In this document: piece by piece, positions 1-9,272 of the stretch
Numbering within the stretch: the first letter of the stretch is position 1
Layout: each line of letters opens with the position of its first letter
NCBI RefSeq assembly: GCF_018223345.1
Contig: NZ_CP073587.1
Coordinates: 593,001 to 657,000 of the forward strand
DNA: 64,000 nt
Origin: Shewanella yunxiaonensis
GTDB taxonomy: Bacteria; Pseudomonadota; Gammaproteobacteria; Enterobacterales; Shewanellaceae
Reading direction: 5' to 3'
The notes under the pieces: model-generated
What the model saw: the letters and a program-made list of their open reading frames with translations, nothing else
What the model was told of the DNA's origin: nothing
Database searches by the model: none
Made by a program: the position numbers and the translations under genes

Positions 1-1887
1 ACACGGCAGATTCAGCACTACCGCTTCGACGCGTTGCTTCAGCATCGGATCGATATCGTCATAAATCGCCAGCTGCCCGGCGTTGACAATGCCCATATCC
101 ATGCCCGCCTTGATGGCGTGATATAGAAAAACTGCATGAATCGCTTCACGTACCGGGTTATTGCCACGGAAGGAGAACGAAACGTTAGACACCCCACCAG
201 ACACCATCGCGTGTGGCAAGGTGGCCTTGATATCTTTCACCGCGTTGATGAAGTCCACGGCGTAGTTATCGTGTTCTTCAATACCGGTCGCAATGGCAAA
301 GATATTCGGGTCGAAGATGATATCTTCCGGCGGGAAGCCAACTTGATCGACCAAAATACGGTAGGCGCGAGTACAGATACTGATTTTACGCGCGTGAGTA
401 TCGGCTTGGCCTTGTTCATCGAATGCCATGATGATCGCGGCTGCGCCATAACGTTTTACCAGCTGCGCATGTGCAATGAATGTTGCTTCGCCCTCTTTCA
501 GTGATATTGAGTTGACGATGCCTTTACCCTGAATGCACTTTAATCCGGCTTCAATCACTTCCCATTTAGAGGAATCGATCATCACCGGCACTTTGCTGAT
601 GTCGGGTTCGGAGGCAATGAGGTTGAGAAACTTCTGCATCATCTCCACGCCGTCTAACATGCCTTCGTCCATGTTAACGTCGATGATCTGTGCACCGCTT
701 TCTACCTGTTCACGAGCCACATCGAGTGCAGTTTCAAACTGCCCCTCTTTGATCAGCCGCAGAAATTTGGCTGATCCGGTGACATTGGTGCGCTCGCCGA
801 CGTTAACGAACAAGCTGTTGGCGTCAATGGTCAGCGGTTCCAGCCCGGCCAGGCGGCAGGCCACTGGCAGCTCCGGCAGTTGTCGCGGTTGATATGGACT
901 GACGGCCTCACGGATGGCTTTGATGTGAGCCGGAGTCGTCCCACAGCAGCCACCAACTAAGTTAACCAGTCCTTCCTTGGCCCACTGACCAATCACCTCG
1001 GCCATCTGCGCCGGCGTTTCATCATAACCGCCAAATTCATTCGGTAAACCGGCATTAGGGTGTGCGGAAACAAAGGTTTCACTGATGCGCGCCAGCTCTT
1101 CCACGTAAGGGCGTAATTCTTTCGGTCCAAGCGCGCAGTTAAGGCCAAATGACAACGGCTTGATGTGGCGCAGTGAGTTGTAGAAAGCTTCGGTTGTCTG
1201 GCCTGTCAGCGTACGACCTGAGGCATCGGTAATGGTGCCGGAAATCATTACTGGCAAGCGAATACCAAGTTTGTCAAACACTTCATCAATCGCGAACAGC
1301 GCCGCTTTGGCATTGAGGGTATCGAAAATGGTTTCGACCATCAGCATGTCCGCGCCGCCTTTGATAAGCGCTTCAGTGGCTTGCACATATGCCGCCACTA
1401 ACGCATCAAAGTGAATATTGCGAAAGCCTGGGTCGTTGACGTCGGGACTAATGGAACAAGTACGGTTTGTGGGACCTAGAACCCCGGCGACATAACGCGG
1501 AATCCCAGTAGCCGCAGCGACTTCGTCGGCGGCTTCGCGTGCCAGTTGGGCCGCTTGTTGGTTAATTTCGCTCACCAGCGCCTGCATATCGTAATCAGCC
1601 ATGGCGATGGTGGTGGCATTGAAACTGTTGGTTTCGATGATGTCTGCACCGGCTTCCAGATATTGGCGGTGGATAGACTTAATAATCTGCGGCTGAGTTA
1701 ATACCAGCAGATCATTGTTACCTTTGACGTCGCAATGCCAGTCGCGGAAACGTTCACCACGATAATCTGCTTCTTCCAGTTTGAAGCTCTGGATCATGGT
1801 GCCCATTGCACCGTCGATAATCAAAATACGCTGGGTTAGCGCATTGTGGATTTGCTGTGTTGCAGCGATGGCAGAATTGCTAATCAT
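1..1887 (-). CDS. metH: Cobalamin-dependent methionine synthase, N-terminal half (runs off window)
   Basis: The frame is open from an ATG at 1887 to the window edge, giving residues 1-629 of a family that is about 1,230 residues long. It should hold the homocysteine-binding domain and the methyltetrahydrofolate (pterin) domain; the B12 and activation domains would lie outside. A zinc-ligand motif GGCCGTTP is encoded around 935-960, near residue 312, matching the paired cysteines of MetH. The enzyme transfers a methyl group from methyl-folate to homocysteine through cobalamin in the cytoplasm. It diverges from a B12 salvage and uptake operon, which fits its cofactor need. The 3' end is cut only by the window. 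Confidence 0.95.
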   Translation of the reverse strand, partial: MISNSAIAATQQIHNALTQRILIIDGAMGTMIQSFKLEEADYRGERFRDWHCDVKGNNDLLVLTQPQIIKSIHRQYLEAGADIIETNSFNATTIAMADYDMQALVSEINQQAAQLAREAADEVAAATGIPRYVAGVLGPTNRTCSISPDVNDPGFRNIHFDALVAAYVQATEALIKGGADMLMVETIFDTLNAKAALFAIDEVFDKLGIRLPVMISGTITDASGRTLTGQTTEAFYNSLRHIKPLSFGLNCALGPKELRPYVEELARISETFVSAHPNAGLPNEFGGYDETPAQMAEVIGQWAKEGLVNLVGGCCGTTPAHIKAIREAVSPYQPRQLPELPVACRLAGLEPLTIDANSLFVNVGERTNVTGSAKFLRLIKEGQFETALDVAREQVESGAQIIDVNMDEGMLDGVEMMQKFLNLIASEPDISKVPVMIDSSKWEVIEAGLKCIQGKGIVNSISLKEGEATFIAHAQLVKRYGAAAIIMAFDEQGQADTHARKISICTRAYRILVDQVGFPPEDIIFDPNIFAIATGIEEHDNYAVDFINAVKDIKATLPHAMVSGGVSNVSFSFRGNNPVREAIHAVFLYHAIKAGMDMGIVNAGQLAIYDDIDPMLKQRVEAVVLNLPC

Positions 1888-1949
1888 TGGAAGCCTTAAT
1901 TACTTGTTCCTAAAATAAAAATTAACAAATACAAACTTTTAAATTTGAG

Positions 1950-1967
1950 TTATGATCCAGATCACAT
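1950..1967. promoter_or_regulatory. CRP-like palindrome upstream of metH
   Basis: TTATGATCCAGATCACAT is a near-perfect dyad of the CRP type (TGTGA-N6-TCACA with one change in the left arm). It lies 63 bp upstream of the metH start, in the region divergent from the B12 operon. A very similar site precedes the glutathione peroxidase gene. Binding is inferred. Confidence 0.55.
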
Positions 1968-2031
1968 TACTGTGATTATGATAGTAAACTTGCATCATAG
2001 TATGGCTGCGGAATAACTACAGGGTTGTTTT

Positions 2032-2055
2032 GGATGTTTATACGTATAGACGTCC
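2032..2055. promoter_or_regulatory. Three tandem MetJ-like met boxes between metH and cobC
   Basis: Three adjacent 8-bp units, GGATGTTT, ATACGTAT and AGACGTCC, match the met box AGACGTCT at 5, 6 and 7 of 8 positions. MetJ binds such tandem boxes cooperatively with S-adenosylmethionine. The array lies 79 bp upstream of cobC and 145 bp from metH, so it could repress either or both. I see no B12-box sequence typical of a cobalamin riboswitch in this region. Confidence 0.6.
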
Positions 2056-2133
2056 ATAATAAGGATTCCGGCGTTCTGCGGCAAGGTGAAATTGTTGCCC
2101 CTTAGCCCGGGTAGTTAAATCGAAGGAACCATC

Positions 2134-2796
2134 ATGTCCTGCTACAGAAAATTGACAGTATATCTGATGCGTCACGGCAGCTGCGCCGATGGCGATATTC
2201 TAAGAGGCCGTACCGAGTCGCCTTTGAGCGAGCAAGGTGAGGCAGAAATGTGGAACGCTTGGCGAGAGCTGTGTGAGCATCTGCCTGAAGGTAAATTGTT
2301 GTTGCTGAGTTCTCCACTGCAACGTTGTAGCCAGTTCGCCGATGGACTGGCCAGCGAGATGCCGGAATTTTTTGACAGTCCGCTGCAAACAGCCGACTGG
2401 TTGCAGGAGCTGAATTTCGGTGAATGGGACGGTAAGTCCTATGCGTCGCTGCAGGCAGATTATCCGAAGGCCACTGCCGCCTATCAGGCTGATCCGTTAA
2501 ACCATACGCCCCCAGCGGGTGAAACCGTGCGAGAACTGTATCGCCGGGTAACCCGCGGTTGGGAATCGTTAATCCAGGAATTGCTGCATGGTGAGCAGCA
2601 CACCGCACTTTTGATCACTCACGGTGGCGTGATGCGCACATTGATCAGCGAAATGCTGAATCCAGGCGAATTACCGCTTAATGGTGTATTCAACGGTCTG
2701 GAACTGCCTTATGGTTCCGTGCTGAAGATAGAAGTAGACGCTCATGAAGTGGATGGCGAATGGGAATGCCAGCCAAAACTGCATTGGCAGCTGTAA
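2134..2796 (+). CDS. cobC: Alpha-ribazole phosphatase-like histidine phosphatase
   Basis: A 220-residue protein of the histidine phosphatase (phosphoglycerate mutase-like) superfamily. The catalytic RHG motif is at residues 13-15 (YLMRHGS) and the second catalytic histidine is in ITHGG near residue 165. In B12 assembly CobC removes the phosphate from alpha-ribazole phosphate (or from adenosylcobalamin phosphate) in the cytoplasm. It is the first gene of a run with btuDC, cobT, cobS and cobO, which supports CobC over a generic phosphatase. GAAGGA lies just upstream of the ATG. Confidence 0.85.
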   Translation: MSCYRKLTVYLMRHGSCADGDILRGRTESPLSEQGEAEMWNAWRELCEHLPEGKLLLLSSPLQRCSQFADGLASEMPEFFDSPLQTADWLQELNFGEWDGKSYASLQADYPKATAAYQADPLNHTPPAGETVRELYRRVTRGWESLIQELLHGEQHTALLITHGGVMRTLISEMLNPGELPLNGVFNGLELPYGSVLKIEVDAHEVDGEWECQPKLHWQL

Positions 2797-2813
2797 AAAA
2801 TGCCCAAATGTGC

Positions 2814-2840
2814 TGCTGCCAGCACTGATTGCTGGCAGCA
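2814..2840 (+). terminator. Strong hairpin between cobC and btuD
   Basis: TGCTGCCAGC and GCTGGCAGCA form a perfect 10-bp stem with a 7-nt loop, 17 bp after the cobC stop. There is no T-run after it, so it is more likely an mRNA-stabilising or attenuating hairpin than a full terminator. Confidence 0.45.
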
Positions 2841-2899
2841 GACAGTCTTAAACTGTTAGCCTACTGCACATGTAATGATATTTTTGGTGGAGGCGGCCC

Positions 2900-3739
2900 A
2901 TGGTGCCGGCCCTGACGGCAGTTGATGTTTCCTGGTCGGTAGCAGACAAACAGATACTCTCTGGTGTCAGTTTTAACTTGATGCCAGGCAAAATGCTGGG
3001 ATTGATTGGTCCTAATGGTGCCGGTAAGTCCAGTTTATTGAGATGTCTGTATCGGTATATCCACCCGGATGCCGGTAATATTTGCTTGTATGGCACCGAT
3101 ATTTTTAGCCGGCCACTGAAAATGTTTGCCCGCGAAGTTGCGGTTGTGTTGCAGGAGATACCACCACAAGCGGATGTGAGTGTGTGGCAGTTAGTCTCCA
3201 CCGGTCTGACCCCTTATAAAAGGCTTTTCGAGCGGGATTCAGCAGAGGATAATAGCGCCATTGCTGCCGCTTTGGTGCAGGTGGGATTAGGCGATAAGGC
3301 CGATGCCGCATTGCAGCATCTGTCTGGTGGTGAAAAGCAGCGTGCGCTGATCGCCCGGGCCATAGTGCAAAAGCCAAAATTACTATTGTTGGATGAGCCA
3401 ACCAATCATCTGGATATCCGATATCAGATCCAGATCCTTGAGTTGGTTAAAAGCCTGGGTGTGACTGTCATCGCGTCGATTCACGATCTTAACTTAGCAT
3501 CAGCAATGTGTGATGAACTGTTGTTGCTGAATCAAGGCGAAGTCGTTGCTGTCGGCGCGGTTGAGAATGTATTGACGGAACAGCGTCTCAGTGAAGTGTT
3601 TGGTGTCTGTTGCGAGATTATTCGTCATCCACAGACAGCGAAACCACTCATTCATTATTTTTATGGTTATTCGCCGATAATGGCGGGTAGTAACGGCGTC
3701 GCTCAGCGCCAAATGGGTAATGCTTATGCCCATAAGTGA
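2900..3739 (+). CDS. btuD: Vitamin B12 ABC importer, ATP-binding subunit
   Basis: A 279-residue ABC ATPase of the FecE/BtuD family. It has Walker A GPNGAGKSS near residue 40, signature LSGGEKQRA near residue 142, Walker B LLLLDEPTNHLD just after it, and a switch histidine in SIHDLN. It would drive B12 import at the inner membrane with the next gene (permease) and btuF. GGAGG precedes the ATG by a few bases. The sequence alone cannot tell B12 from iron-siderophore import; the cob neighbours decide it. The 3' end overlaps the permease gene by 20 bp. Confidence 0.85.
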   Translation: MVPALTAVDVSWSVADKQILSGVSFNLMPGKMLGLIGPNGAGKSSLLRCLYRYIHPDAGNICLYGTDIFSRPLKMFAREVAVVLQEIPPQADVSVWQLVSTGLTPYKRLFERDSAEDNSAIAAALVQVGLGDKADAALQHLSGGEKQRALIARAIVQKPKLLLLDEPTNHLDIRYQIQILELVKSLGVTVIASIHDLNLASAMCDELLLLNQGEVVAVGAVENVLTEQRLSEVFGVCCEIIRHPQTAKPLIHYFYGYSPIMAGSNGVAQRQMGNAYAHK

Positions 3740-4766
3740 GCGCTTGCCATCGCCGGTGGATAAGCGATTGCAAGTCTGTTGGTTGAGTATGTTGTTATTG
3801 CTGCTGGTGACGCCACTGGCAGCGACAGCATTCGGTGCGGCTGATAATATCAGTATGCTGGATGTGGCTCGGGTACTGGGCCATAAAATATTGGGCATGG
3901 GGCAAGTGCCTGATATCAGTTTGCGGATTGTATGGGAACTGAGGTTACCAAGGGTGTTGTTGGCCTTTATTGCCGGGAGCGGTTTGGCAATTTGTGGCTA
4001 TGTGCTGCAAAGTGTGACTCGCAATCCATTGGCTGACCCGTACCTGTTTGGGATCAGTGCTGGCGCTTCTTTTGGTGGTGTGCTGGCACTGACATTGTTG
4101 GGTGGTAGTTGGCTGGCATGGATGTCATTGCCATTAGGGGCATTTGTCGGTGCCTGCTTGTCAGTATTAATCGTACTGTCGATGGCGGGTTCACGAGCAG
4201 ACAGTCAGATTGAACGGCTGTTATTGTCCGGTGTGGCGGTGTCCTTTATGTTTGGCGCATTTACCAGTTTATTGTTGTATTTTTCTACGCCGCAGGCGAC
4301 TGCATCGCTACTGTTTTGGACGCTGGGGAGTTTTGCCCGGGCGGATTGGAGCAGTTTAGGCATGCCGGCACTAGTGGTGGTCGTGGCACTGGTGCTTATA
4401 TTAGGGTACCAGCGGCAGATCCTGGCGATACTTGGCGGCGATGAGACCGCTCACACCTTGGGGGTTAGGGTGATGAAGTTACGCCTGGGAATGCTGTTAT
4501 TGTGCTCACTGATAACGGCAACACTGGTGGCGCAGTGTGGCGGTATAGGTTTTGTGGGGTTGATGGTACCTCACTTGCTGCGTTTGCTGTTGCCTGGTAG
4601 GCATCCCATGATGCTGACCGCGCTCGCAGGCGGATTATTTATGGTGTGGGTGGATGTGCTTGCGCGCAGTCTGTTACCTACCCAGGAACTACCGGTCGGT
4701 ATTATTACATCGGCAATCGGCAGTGTGTTTTTCTTGGCTGTTCTGCATCGGCGCAGGCAGTATTAA
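3720..4766 (+). CDS. btuC: Vitamin B12 ABC importer, permease
   Basis: A 348-residue polytopic membrane protein of the FecCD/BtuC family with many hydrophobic helices. It carries the family's NPLADPYLFGISAGA-type stretch near residue 100 and GFVGLMVPH near residue 280. Two such subunits form the B12 channel with BtuD. The start may be the ATG at 3720 or the one at 3726; both overlap btuD, which suggests translational coupling. The next gene, cobT, starts 22 bp after the stop. Confidence 0.85.
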   Translation: MLMPISERLPSPVDKRLQVCWLSMLLLLLVTPLAATAFGAADNISMLDVARVLGHKILGMGQVPDISLRIVWELRLPRVLLAFIAGSGLAICGYVLQSVTRNPLADPYLFGISAGASFGGVLALTLLGGSWLAWMSLPLGAFVGACLSVLIVLSMAGSRADSQIERLLLSGVAVSFMFGAFTSLLLYFSTPQATASLLFWTLGSFARADWSSLGMPALVVVVALVLILGYQRQILAILGGDETAHTLGVRVMKLRLGMLLLCSLITATLVAQCGGIGFVGLMVPHLLRLLLPGRHPMMLTALAGGLFMVWVDVLARSLLPTQELPVGIITSAIGSVFFLAVLHRRRQY

Positions 4767-4788
4767 TCAGGATAAAGGTTTATTTATT

Positions 4789-5844
4789 ATGTATTCGGTA
4801 ACTCCCGTTAATCACTCATTTGATGAAGCCATCAAATCACGGATACACCATAAAACTAAGTTACGTGGTTCTCTTGGCAAGTTGGAAGAAGTGGCGTTAA
4901 AGCTCGCCCGCATTCAATTTAAATCTCCCGAAGATAAGCTGGCGATTAAAAAACCAGTGATGTTGGTATTTGCTGCAGACCATGGTGTTGCTGACTTTGG
5001 CGTTTCCGTCGGCGACAGTGAACTGACCGCCGAAATGATCGAGAATTTTGTTAAAGGCGGCGCTGCAATCAATGTGTTCTGCCGTCAGAATGGTCTGGAT
5101 CTGGAAGTGATTGACTGTGGTACTCGCCATCAGTTGGACCTGCCACAGGTGGTCAACCAGCGTCTGGGGGATGCCACTAAGCCTATCCATCAGGAAGAAG
5201 CCATGTCCATTGAAACCGTATTTGAAGGTTTCAAAATGGCGAAGGAGCTGGTGAAGCGCCATATCTATGATGGCAGTAATATGCTGGCTGTCGGTGAAAT
5301 CGGTATTGGTAACACCACTTCCGCCTCTGCGGTGATGGCGGCGCTGACTGGCATTCCGGTTGCTGAATGTACCGGCCGTGGCTCAGGTATTGATGAAGAT
5401 GCCCTGAAACACAAACGTATGATCGTTGAACGCGCATTGCAGCTGCATTACTCCAATCTGACTGATCCGGTGCGTGTGTTGGCATGTCTCGGCGGGTTCG
5501 AGATCGTACAGATGACCGGTGCGATGCTGGCGGCTGCCGAATTCGGTGTTCCTGTCGTAGTGGATGGCTTCACTTCATCTGTGGCTGCACTGGCGGCGGT
5601 TAAACTGGCTCCTGGAGTGCGTGAGTATCTGATTTTTGCTCATCAATCAGCCGTTTATGGTCACAAACAACTGTTGGCACGTCTGGATGCTCATCCCATG
5701 TTGCATCTGAATTTGCGTCTGGGTGAAGGTTCTGGGGCTGCGTTGGCGATGCCGCTGCTGCACTCTGCGGTGAACTTTTACAATGAAATGGCGGCCGTCG
5801 ACGGTGTTGACGCTGCTCAAGGCAACGATTCCGGAGCAAATTAA
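4789..5844 (+). CDS. cobT: Nicotinate-nucleotide--dimethylbenzimidazole phosphoribosyltransferase
   Basis: CobT makes alpha-ribazole phosphate from dimethylbenzimidazole and nicotinate mononucleotide, activating the lower ligand of B12. The 351-residue length is typical. Family stretches include KLRGSLGKLE near the N-terminus, FAADHGV, GEIGIGNTTSAS and, near the C-terminus, LGEGSGAALA, which carries the presumed catalytic glutamate. The frame is open further upstream to 4654, but that part overlaps btuC, and the ATG at 4789 begins the conserved N-terminus (MYSVTPVNHSF). Its TAA overlaps the cobS ATG by one base. Confidence 0.93.
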   Translation: MYSVTPVNHSFDEAIKSRIHHKTKLRGSLGKLEEVALKLARIQFKSPEDKLAIKKPVMLVFAADHGVADFGVSVGDSELTAEMIENFVKGGAAINVFCRQNGLDLEVIDCGTRHQLDLPQVVNQRLGDATKPIHQEEAMSIETVFEGFKMAKELVKRHIYDGSNMLAVGEIGIGNTTSASAVMAALTGIPVAECTGRGSGIDEDALKHKRMIVERALQLHYSNLTDPVRVLACLGGFEIVQMTGAMLAAAEFGVPVVVDGFTSSVAALAAVKLAPGVREYLIFAHQSAVYGHKQLLARLDAHPMLHLNLRLGEGSGAALAMPLLHSAVNFYNEMAAVDGVDAAQGNDSGAN

Positions 5845-6635
5845 TGGGCAAATGGGCTTTCTGGCTAGAGCAGCTGCGGCTGTTTGTCATTGCCGTTGGC
5901 TTTTTTACCCGTATTCCTTTACTGCGACGCATCAGTCCTGACAATGAAACCATCAACCGCGCCAGCCGTTATTATGGGCTGGTGGGAACCTTGGTGGGAG
6001 GTTTGTCAGCACTGGTGTTGTGGCTGCTTTCGATCTATTTGCCTTTGTCAGTAGCGATTGTGCTGTCGATGATCACCAGTGTCTGGCTTACCGGTGGTTT
6101 TGATGAGCACGGGCTGGCCGTAACCGCCGATAGTTTTGGTGCTGGTGATTCAGCCGGACAGAAACTGCAAATGATGAAAGAAAGACGCCTTGGCAGTTAT
6201 GGCGTACTGGCGTTGGTGCTGGCGTTATTGCTCAAATTTGAGCTGTTGATGGAACTGGCATTGTACGATCCAACACTGACCGCTTTGGCGTTAGTGCTCG
6301 GGCATACGCTTAGCCGCGTTACCGCCGCCAGCCTGATTTTCGGTGAAACCTGTGTGCATGAAGAGGGGCTCAGCCGTCACCCGGTACAGCGTCAAAGTGT
6401 CAATGAGCTAAGTTTTCTGTTGGTCACAGGTCTGCTTGTGACACTGTTGTTTTCGCGCGGCCAACTCATCCCGTTACTGGTGGGGTTAGTGTTACTGCGG
6501 TTTATTCTGGCGCGTTGGTTTCGTCATCAAATCGACGGATACACTGGCGATACCTTAGGCGCCGGGCAACAGTTGGCAGAGGTGTTGGTCTACATTATTG
6601 TGCTGGCTGGCTGGAATGCCGCCACCCGTAGTTAA
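5844..6635 (+). CDS. cobS: Adenosylcobinamide-GDP ribazoletransferase (cobalamin synthase)
   Basis: CobS joins adenosylcobinamide-GDP to alpha-ribazole (phosphate), the last assembly step of the cobalamin nucleotide loop, in the inner membrane. The 263-residue protein is mostly hydrophobic helices. It shows the family motifs FFTRIPL near residue 20, GGFDEHGLAVTADSFGAG near residue 90 and GYTGDTLGAGQQLAE near the C-terminus. It is translationally coupled to cobT. I see no cobU, cbiB or cbiP here, so this locus covers uptake and lower-ligand attachment only. Confidence 0.93.
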   Translation: MGKWAFWLEQLRLFVIAVGFFTRIPLLRRISPDNETINRASRYYGLVGTLVGGLSALVLWLLSIYLPLSVAIVLSMITSVWLTGGFDEHGLAVTADSFGAGDSAGQKLQMMKERRLGSYGVLALVLALLLKFELLMELALYDPTLTALALVLGHTLSRVTAASLIFGETCVHEEGLSRHPVQRQSVNELSFLLVTGLLVTLLFSRGQLIPLLVGLVLLRFILARWFRHQIDGYTGDTLGAGQQLAEVLVYIIVLAGWNAATRS

Positions 6636-6656
6636 CCCAATTTTCAGGACAATGTT

Positions 6657-7262
6657 GTGACAGACCAACGTGATGACAATGCCCGCCACCAGGCGCGACA
6701 GCAGAAACTCAAGCAAGCTGTGGATGCCAGAGTCGCCGCCGCTACCGAAGAAAAAGGTATTTTGTTGGTAGTGACCGGTGATGGTAAAGGTAAGTCCACC
6801 TCGGGGTTTGGCACTGTCGCACGTGCTGTGGGGCATGGTAAGAATGCGGCAGTGGTGCAGTTTATCAAGGGCAACTGGGACTGCGGCGAACGTAAATTAC
6901 TGGAAAATGCCGGTGTTCGCTTTGAGGTTATGGCAACCGGATTTACCTGGGATACCCAAAACCGTGCCAGTGACACTGTCGCCGCAGAAAAAGCCTGGGC
7001 CGTTGCTGAACAGTGGTTAAAAGATCCAGCAATAGACGTGCTGCTGCTGGACGAGCTCACTTACATGCTGAGCTTCCACTATCTGGATTTGCAACGAGTG
7101 TTGAACGCATTGAAAAATCGGCCGCCTCTGCAGCATGTGATTGTCACTGGCCGTAATTGTCATCGACAGCTGTTAGCGCTGGCCGATACCATTAGTGAAA
7201 TTCGTAATGTCAGGCACGCCTTTGATCATGGCGTAAAAGCTCAACCAGGTTTTGATTATTAG
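6657..7262 (+). CDS. cobO: Corrinoid adenosyltransferase
   Basis: CobO (BtuR/CobA) transfers the adenosyl group of ATP to cob(I)alamin or its precursors. The 201-residue length is typical. A P-loop, VTGDGKGKSTSGFG, is near residue 40, followed by QFIKGNWDCGER and the acidic motif LLLDELTYML. The start is a GTG at 6657, the only in-frame start just ahead of the conserved region, 21 bp after cobS. It is the last gene of the B12 run; the region after it is foreign-looking until btuF. Confidence 0.92.
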   Translation: MTDQRDDNARHQARQQKLKQAVDARVAAATEEKGILLVVTGDGKGKSTSGFGTVARAVGHGKNAAVVQFIKGNWDCGERKLLENAGVRFEVMATGFTWDTQNRASDTVAAEKAWAVAEQWLKDPAIDVLLLDELTYMLSFHYLDLQRVLNALKNRPPLQHVIVTGRNCHRQLLALADTISEIRNVRHAFDHGVKAQPGFDY

Positions 7263-7370
7263 TGCCATATATTTGCTGTGATTATCCGCGGTCTAATTAG
7301 CTCTAGTGATGATTGGAAGCATGGTGGAGCGGAAGGCCCCACCCTGTTATGGCGGCTAAAAGTCGACGAC

Positions 7371-8144
7371 TTAATTCAGTTTAAACCCGGCAATTGATTG
7401 CTTTAATTGCACACCTAGTGCCGCCAGCCTTTCAGTCGCTGCAGCCGTTTCATTAGAGGACATTGCGGTTTGCACAGCAATGTCATTCACTTGGCTAATA
7501 TGTCGATTAATCTCTTCATAAACAATGCTTTGTTGCTCAGATGCGGTAGCGATTTACTGATTCATTTGCTGCACTATGGTGACTGAGTCTGCAATATTGG
7601 CAAACAGCTTGCCTAAACCCGAGGCATTTTGAGCATTCTGGCTGGCAATCTCCTGACTGCGCTGCATTTTTACTAATGCTGCCTGTGAACCCTGTTGTAA
7701 CGTCTGGATCAGACCCTCAATTTCGAGCGTGGACTGCTGCGTGCGCTGGGCCAGATTGCGAACTTCATCAGCCACTACGGCAAAGCCACGTCCTGCTTCT
7801 CCGGCACGCGCGGCTTCAATGGCAGCATTAAGTGCTAACAAATTAGTCTGCTGAGCCACGGTTTTAATCACTTCCATGATTTTACTGATCCCTTCGGTTT
7901 GGGTGGCTAACTCCGACATGGCGTTGGCAGAACTATTGGCCTCATTACTCAATTCGCTCACCAAGACTAACGCTCCGGAGATCTCCGCATTACCCGCTTT
8001 AGTGATCTGCTCGGCATTGGTTGTGGCCGCAGCCGCTTGTTCGGCATTGGCGGCCACATCCTTGGCTGTTGCCGTCATTTCATTCATTGCTGAGGCAATC
8101 TGCTCGGTTTCATTGTGCTGCTGTGCCATCGCTTGTTTATTCTG
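7371..8144 (-). pseudogene. Methyl-accepting chemotaxis protein, C-terminal remnant with nonsense codon
   Basis: The minus strand encodes only the cytoplasmic signalling part of a chemoreceptor, with the hallmark hairpin tip [19 protein letters not shown]. The N-terminal sensor and HAMP regions are missing: the frame enters from an IS3-family remnant near 8144. An in-frame TAA at 7554-7556 breaks MNQ*IATASEQQS where homologues read MNQQIA, a single CAA-to-TAA change. Reading continues in the same frame to a natural stop at 7371 (AGFKLN). With both truncation and nonsense codon it cannot make a receptor. Confidence 0.88.
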
Positions 8145-8460
8145 GACGGGACATCACGCTCAAGGCGTTTGATAGTTTGTGCTGGGGTTTCTTTTGAATG
8201 TGGCATAAGGGGATGCTGAAAGGGTTTCGACCAATCGAGTCTACCATGCTTTGTGAGCCAAACGAGTACGGTTGTCTTGCCCTGAATGCCAAAGTGCTGC
8301 TGGCTTGTTTGTACGTCATCTCGCCTTTTTCGACACGTTCTACGACACCTAATTTAAAGGCTAAGGTGTAATCGCGTTGCGTGCGCTTACGGCTTGAGTT
8401 AGTTGATGTCGCCATAAAGAAGTCCTCTTTATGTCAACGTATTTCAGGACGGGACTGTCA
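8145..8460 (-). mobile_element. IS3-family insertion sequence remnant (frameshifted orfA start)
   Basis: From 8415 on the minus strand the reading frame starts MATSTNSSRKRTQRDYTLAF and continues KLGVVERVEKGEMTYKQA, the N-terminal helix-turn-helix of an IS3-type OrfA. After KQA it shifts frame, and the expected continuation FGIQGKTTVLVWL is found in another frame, so the gene is dead. The right edge (8442-8460) reads like a terminal repeat ending in TGTCA. The rest of orfA, all of orfB and the other end are absent. GGACGGGAC is present at 8144-8152 and again at 8447-8455, a direct repeat that could mark a deletion. Confidence 0.78.
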
Positions 8461-8465
8461 GCGAT

Positions 8466-8493
8466 AAAAAGGATGGCGCGGATGCCATCCTTT
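8466..8493 (-). terminator. Rho-independent terminator of the glutathione peroxidase gene
   Basis: AAAGGATGGC (8468-8477) and GCCATCCTTT (8484-8493) form a 10-bp stem with a 6-nt loop. On the minus strand it is followed by a T-run. It lies just after the stop at 8506. Confidence 0.85.
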
Positions 8494-8505
8494 ATTTAAT
8501 TCTCT

Positions 8506-9048
8506 TTATGCCAACGCTTTTGCCAATGCTTCTTGGAAAACCTCAGTAGTCACGGTGATATCCGGCGCAAAGCGGGCCAGTACCGTACCGTCTTTTCCTA
8601 CCAAAAATTTCTCAAAGTTCCACAGTACATCTTCTGGATGTTTCGGCGCCTGACCAAGTTCGATTAACTTAGCTTTGAGTTTGCCATCAGGCGTTGCAAT
8701 AGCCTTGGGCTGTGACAGAATCAAGGCTTGGTATAATGGATGCCGTGCTGGTCCGTTGACATCAATCTTGGCAAACATTGGGAAAGTGACGCTGTAATTC
8801 AAACTGCAAAATTGTTGGATCTCTGCTTCATCACCTGGTTCCTGTCCCAAAAACTGATTGCAGGGAAAACCAAGAATTTCCAACCCTTCAGTGGCTTTAT
8901 CTTTGTAGAGTTTTTCCAGATGTTCGTACTGAGGCGTTAAACCACATTTGGAGGCAGTGTTGACAATCAGTAGTACTTTACCGTGAAAATCAGCCAGTGC
9001 TTGTTGCTCACCGGTAATAGTTTTGACCTGGATGTCATAGATGCTCAT
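8506..9048 (-). CDS. Glutathione peroxidase family thiol peroxidase (cysteine type)
   Basis: A 180-residue peroxidase that reduces hydrogen peroxide or organic peroxides. The peroxidatic residue is Cys35 in NTASKCGLTP, encoded TGT, so it is not a selenoprotein. Gln66 in GFPCNQF and Trp144 in VLWNF complete the active-site set. The frame extends upstream to 9261, but the ATG at 9048 has AAGG upstream and begins the usual MSIYDIQ N-terminus. There is no signal peptide, so it is cytoplasmic. It diverges from lrgA, with a CRP-like site 19 bp upstream of its start. Confidence 0.92.
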   Translation of the reverse strand: MSIYDIQVKTITGEQQALADFHGKVLLIVNTASKCGLTPQYEHLEKLYKDKATEGLEILGFPCNQFLGQEPGDEAEIQQFCSLNYSVTFPMFAKIDVNGPARHPLYQALILSQPKAIATPDGKLKAKLIELGQAPKHPEDVLWNFEKFLVGKDGTVLARFAPDITVTTEVFQEALAKALA

Positions 9049-9066
9049 GATATTTACCTTCTTTGA

Positions 9067-9084
9067 TATTTGATCGAGATCACA
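9067..9084. promoter_or_regulatory. CRP-like palindrome between the peroxidase gene and lrgA
   Basis: TATTTGATCGAGATCACA has a near-perfect TTTGATC/GATCACA dyad, close to the Shewanella-type CRP consensus. It sits in the 224-bp divergent region and could affect either direction. Confidence 0.55.
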
Positions 9085-9272
9085 TTGCCTGAGTTGATTG
9101 TCATTCGCAAGTAAGATGACCGTATTCCTGATTGCAACAATCTGCGTGTGGTCGTTGCCCATGTAATTAATCGCGCTTTGGGACCTTACAAGCGCTTCGC
9201 AGTAGTTGTTAAACAAGGTAATCTTGAAACTATTCTTTCGAAAATGCTCTATGTCAGTCACGGGAGGACAAA

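Noticed and set aside
136..504. Plus-strand frames opposite metH (136-504, 533-892 and 1232-1414)
   Set aside because: They are shadows of the metH coding sequence, which reads through the whole region on the minus strand with family motifs.
1888..2133. Cobalamin riboswitch before the B12 operon
   Set aside because: No B12-box sequence or matching set of helices was found; MetJ-like boxes explain the region better.
8506..9048. Selenocysteine in the glutathione peroxidase
   Set aside because: The active-site codon is TGT (Cys), with no in-frame TGA.
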